Position numbers and translations under genes: made by a program. This document shows, piece after piece, positions 6,011 through 6,747 of a DNA stretch of 6,747 nucleotides. The first letter of the stretch is position 1. Each line of letters opens with the position of its first letter. Source of the stretch: Flavobacteriales bacterium (GTDB lineage Bacteria > Bacteroidota > Bacteroidia > Flavobacteriales_D > Sanyastnellaceae); contig JANRAA010000094.1 of assembly GCA_030728235.1 (NCBI GenBank), forward strand, positions 1 through 6,747. The letters are read 5' to 3'. The notes beneath the pieces were generated by a model that saw only the letters and a list, made by a program, of their open reading frames with translations, was not told the origin of the DNA and did not search any database.

Positions 6011-6747
6011 TCACCAAACGGTCCAACCTCCTTCTACAAGCATGTTGTCGCCTGTAACGTAAGAAGATGCGTCCGAAAGTAAATATATCAATGCGCCCGC
6101 TACCTCATGGTTGTAGCTCAATCGCTCCATGGGAGAGAATCGTGCGAAGTTTTCTTCGAATTGTGCTTCGTGGTTGTTCCAAACGCCATGCGGTGTGATC
6201 ATGTTGACACGCACTTTTCGAGAAGCCCAGTATGAAGCGAGATAACGCGAAAGCGCGTCGATGCCACCCTTTGAAGCGCTGTAAGCGGCCGGACATCCCA
6301 AGCTTGTTCCTTTGTAAAGGTTTTGGTTTGGAGCAACAACACTATACGTGGATGGAATGTTGATGATGCTGCCACCGCCATGTTCCGCCATCCAACTTCC
6401 CAATATCTGACAAGTCAAAAAAGTGCCTTTCAAATTGATGTGCACTACGGTATCCCAATTGTCATCGGTAACGCATTCAAACGACTCAAATTTGAGGTGC
6501 GATTTATTCTGATGCGCATTTACCAAACCGTCAATCCGGTCAAAATTCGATAGAATAGTCGCTTTTAATTGCTCAACCTCAACACGTTCGCCAACGTTCA
6601 ATGAAACGCCAACCATCTTGCGGCCGTGGCGCTCTTCAAGAATGGCAGCAAATTTCTCAGGCTCAGCTGAAGGTATATCTACCGCTACTACATGTCCGCC
6701 AAACTGCGAAATAGCCTCGCAAAATGCCCGTCCAACCAAGCCACAAG
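6011..6747 (-). CDS. Short-chain dehydrogenase/reductase, PtmA-like, N-terminus cut by the right window edge
   Basis: The frame is open to the right edge. The visible part begins in the middle of the NAD(P)-binding glycine motif (CGLVGRAF), so about 10-15 residues, including the start, lie beyond 6747; the TTG at 6739 is internal. Counting from that TTG, features are VVAVDIP (17-23, cofactor specificity Asp), DGLVNAH (70-76, in place of the usual NNAG), NLKGTF (102-107), NIPSTYS (127-133, catalytic Ser130) and YSASKGG (153-159, catalytic Tyr153 and Lys157). The usual PGG loop is PHGVW (183-187), and the end LVEGGWTVW matches the family C-terminus. Ser and Tyr are 23 residues apart rather than about 13. 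The longer APNQNLYKGT loop recalls Campylobacter PtmA, a dehydrogenase needed for legionaminic acid biosynthesis. It probably oxidises or reduces a sugar precursor of the nonulosonic acid, but the substrate is inferred only from neighbourhood and this resemblance. It is followed by neuB after 10 nt. Confidence 0.88.
   Translation of the reverse strand, partial: CGLVGRAFCEAISQFGGHVVAVDIPSAEPEKFAAILEERHGRKMVGVSLNVGERVEVEQLKATILSNFDRIDGLVNAHQNKSHLKFESFECVTDDNWDTVVHINLKGTFLTCQILGSWMAEHGGGSIINIPSTYSVVAPNQNLYKGTSLGCPAAYSASKGGIDALSRYLASYWASRKVRVNMITPHGVWNNHEAQFEENFARFSPMERLSYNHEVAGALIYLLSDASSYVTGDNMLVEGGWTVW

Noticed and set aside
6737..6739. TTG at 6739 as the true start of the dehydrogenase
   Set aside because: It falls inside the Rossmann glycine motif (CGLVGRAF). 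The first beta strand and part of the cofactor loop would be missing, so the gene continues past the window edge.
1..6747. CRISPR array, insertion sequence, tRNA or phage elements
   Set aside because: Reading both strands showed no regularly spaced repeats, no transposase or integrase motifs, no terminal inverted repeats and no cloverleaf-like sequence.

Overview
The window looks like part of a surface-polysaccharide locus from a member of the Bacteroidota, most likely a flavobacterium-like organism. Three things point there. None of the five start codons inside the window has a strong Shine-Dalgarno sequence, although one has a weak AAGGA-like stretch. The leftmost gene begins with a Bacteroidota-style signal peptide (MKKLILGLTTMFISLFSIGQ) followed by the Cys-rich beta-sandwich and fibronectin-like pattern of type IX-secreted proteins. 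The flippase and transferase also have the style of Bacteroidota polysaccharide genes. The phylum call is an inference, because no rRNA or marker gene is present.

All six genes are on the minus strand, so the operon reads from right to left. In transcription order they are: (1) a short-chain dehydrogenase/reductase resembling the PtmA group (6011-6747, N-terminus cut by the window edge); (2) a NeuB-family nonulosonic (sialic-type) acid synthase (4948-6000); (3) an aminopeptidase-like zinc-enzyme homologue of the DUF4910/DUF2172 type (3675-4961); (4) a Wzx-like polysaccharide flippase (2209-3672); (5) a cytoplasmic GT-B-like transferase with LQHG and KLHP motifs (831-2216). A 67-bp gap follows, then (6) the start of an exported, probably type IX-secreted protein (1-763), cut by the left edge.

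Genes 1-5 are packed with a 10-nt gap, a 14-nt overlap, a 2-nt gap and an 8-nt overlap, so they are very probably co-transcribed and partly translationally coupled. The likely shared job is to make a 9-carbon nonulosonic acid (Neu5Ac, legionaminic or pseudaminic type, not resolvable here), attach it to a lipid-linked glycan and flip that glycan across the inner membrane. The aminopeptidase-like protein is the unexplained member: its family recurs in such loci but has no settled role. CMP-sugar synthetase, epimerase and aminotransferase genes are not in the window and would be expected to the right of 6747.

There is no stretch over 300 bases without a gene. I see no tRNA, rRNA, CRISPR array, insertion sequence or prophage signal.
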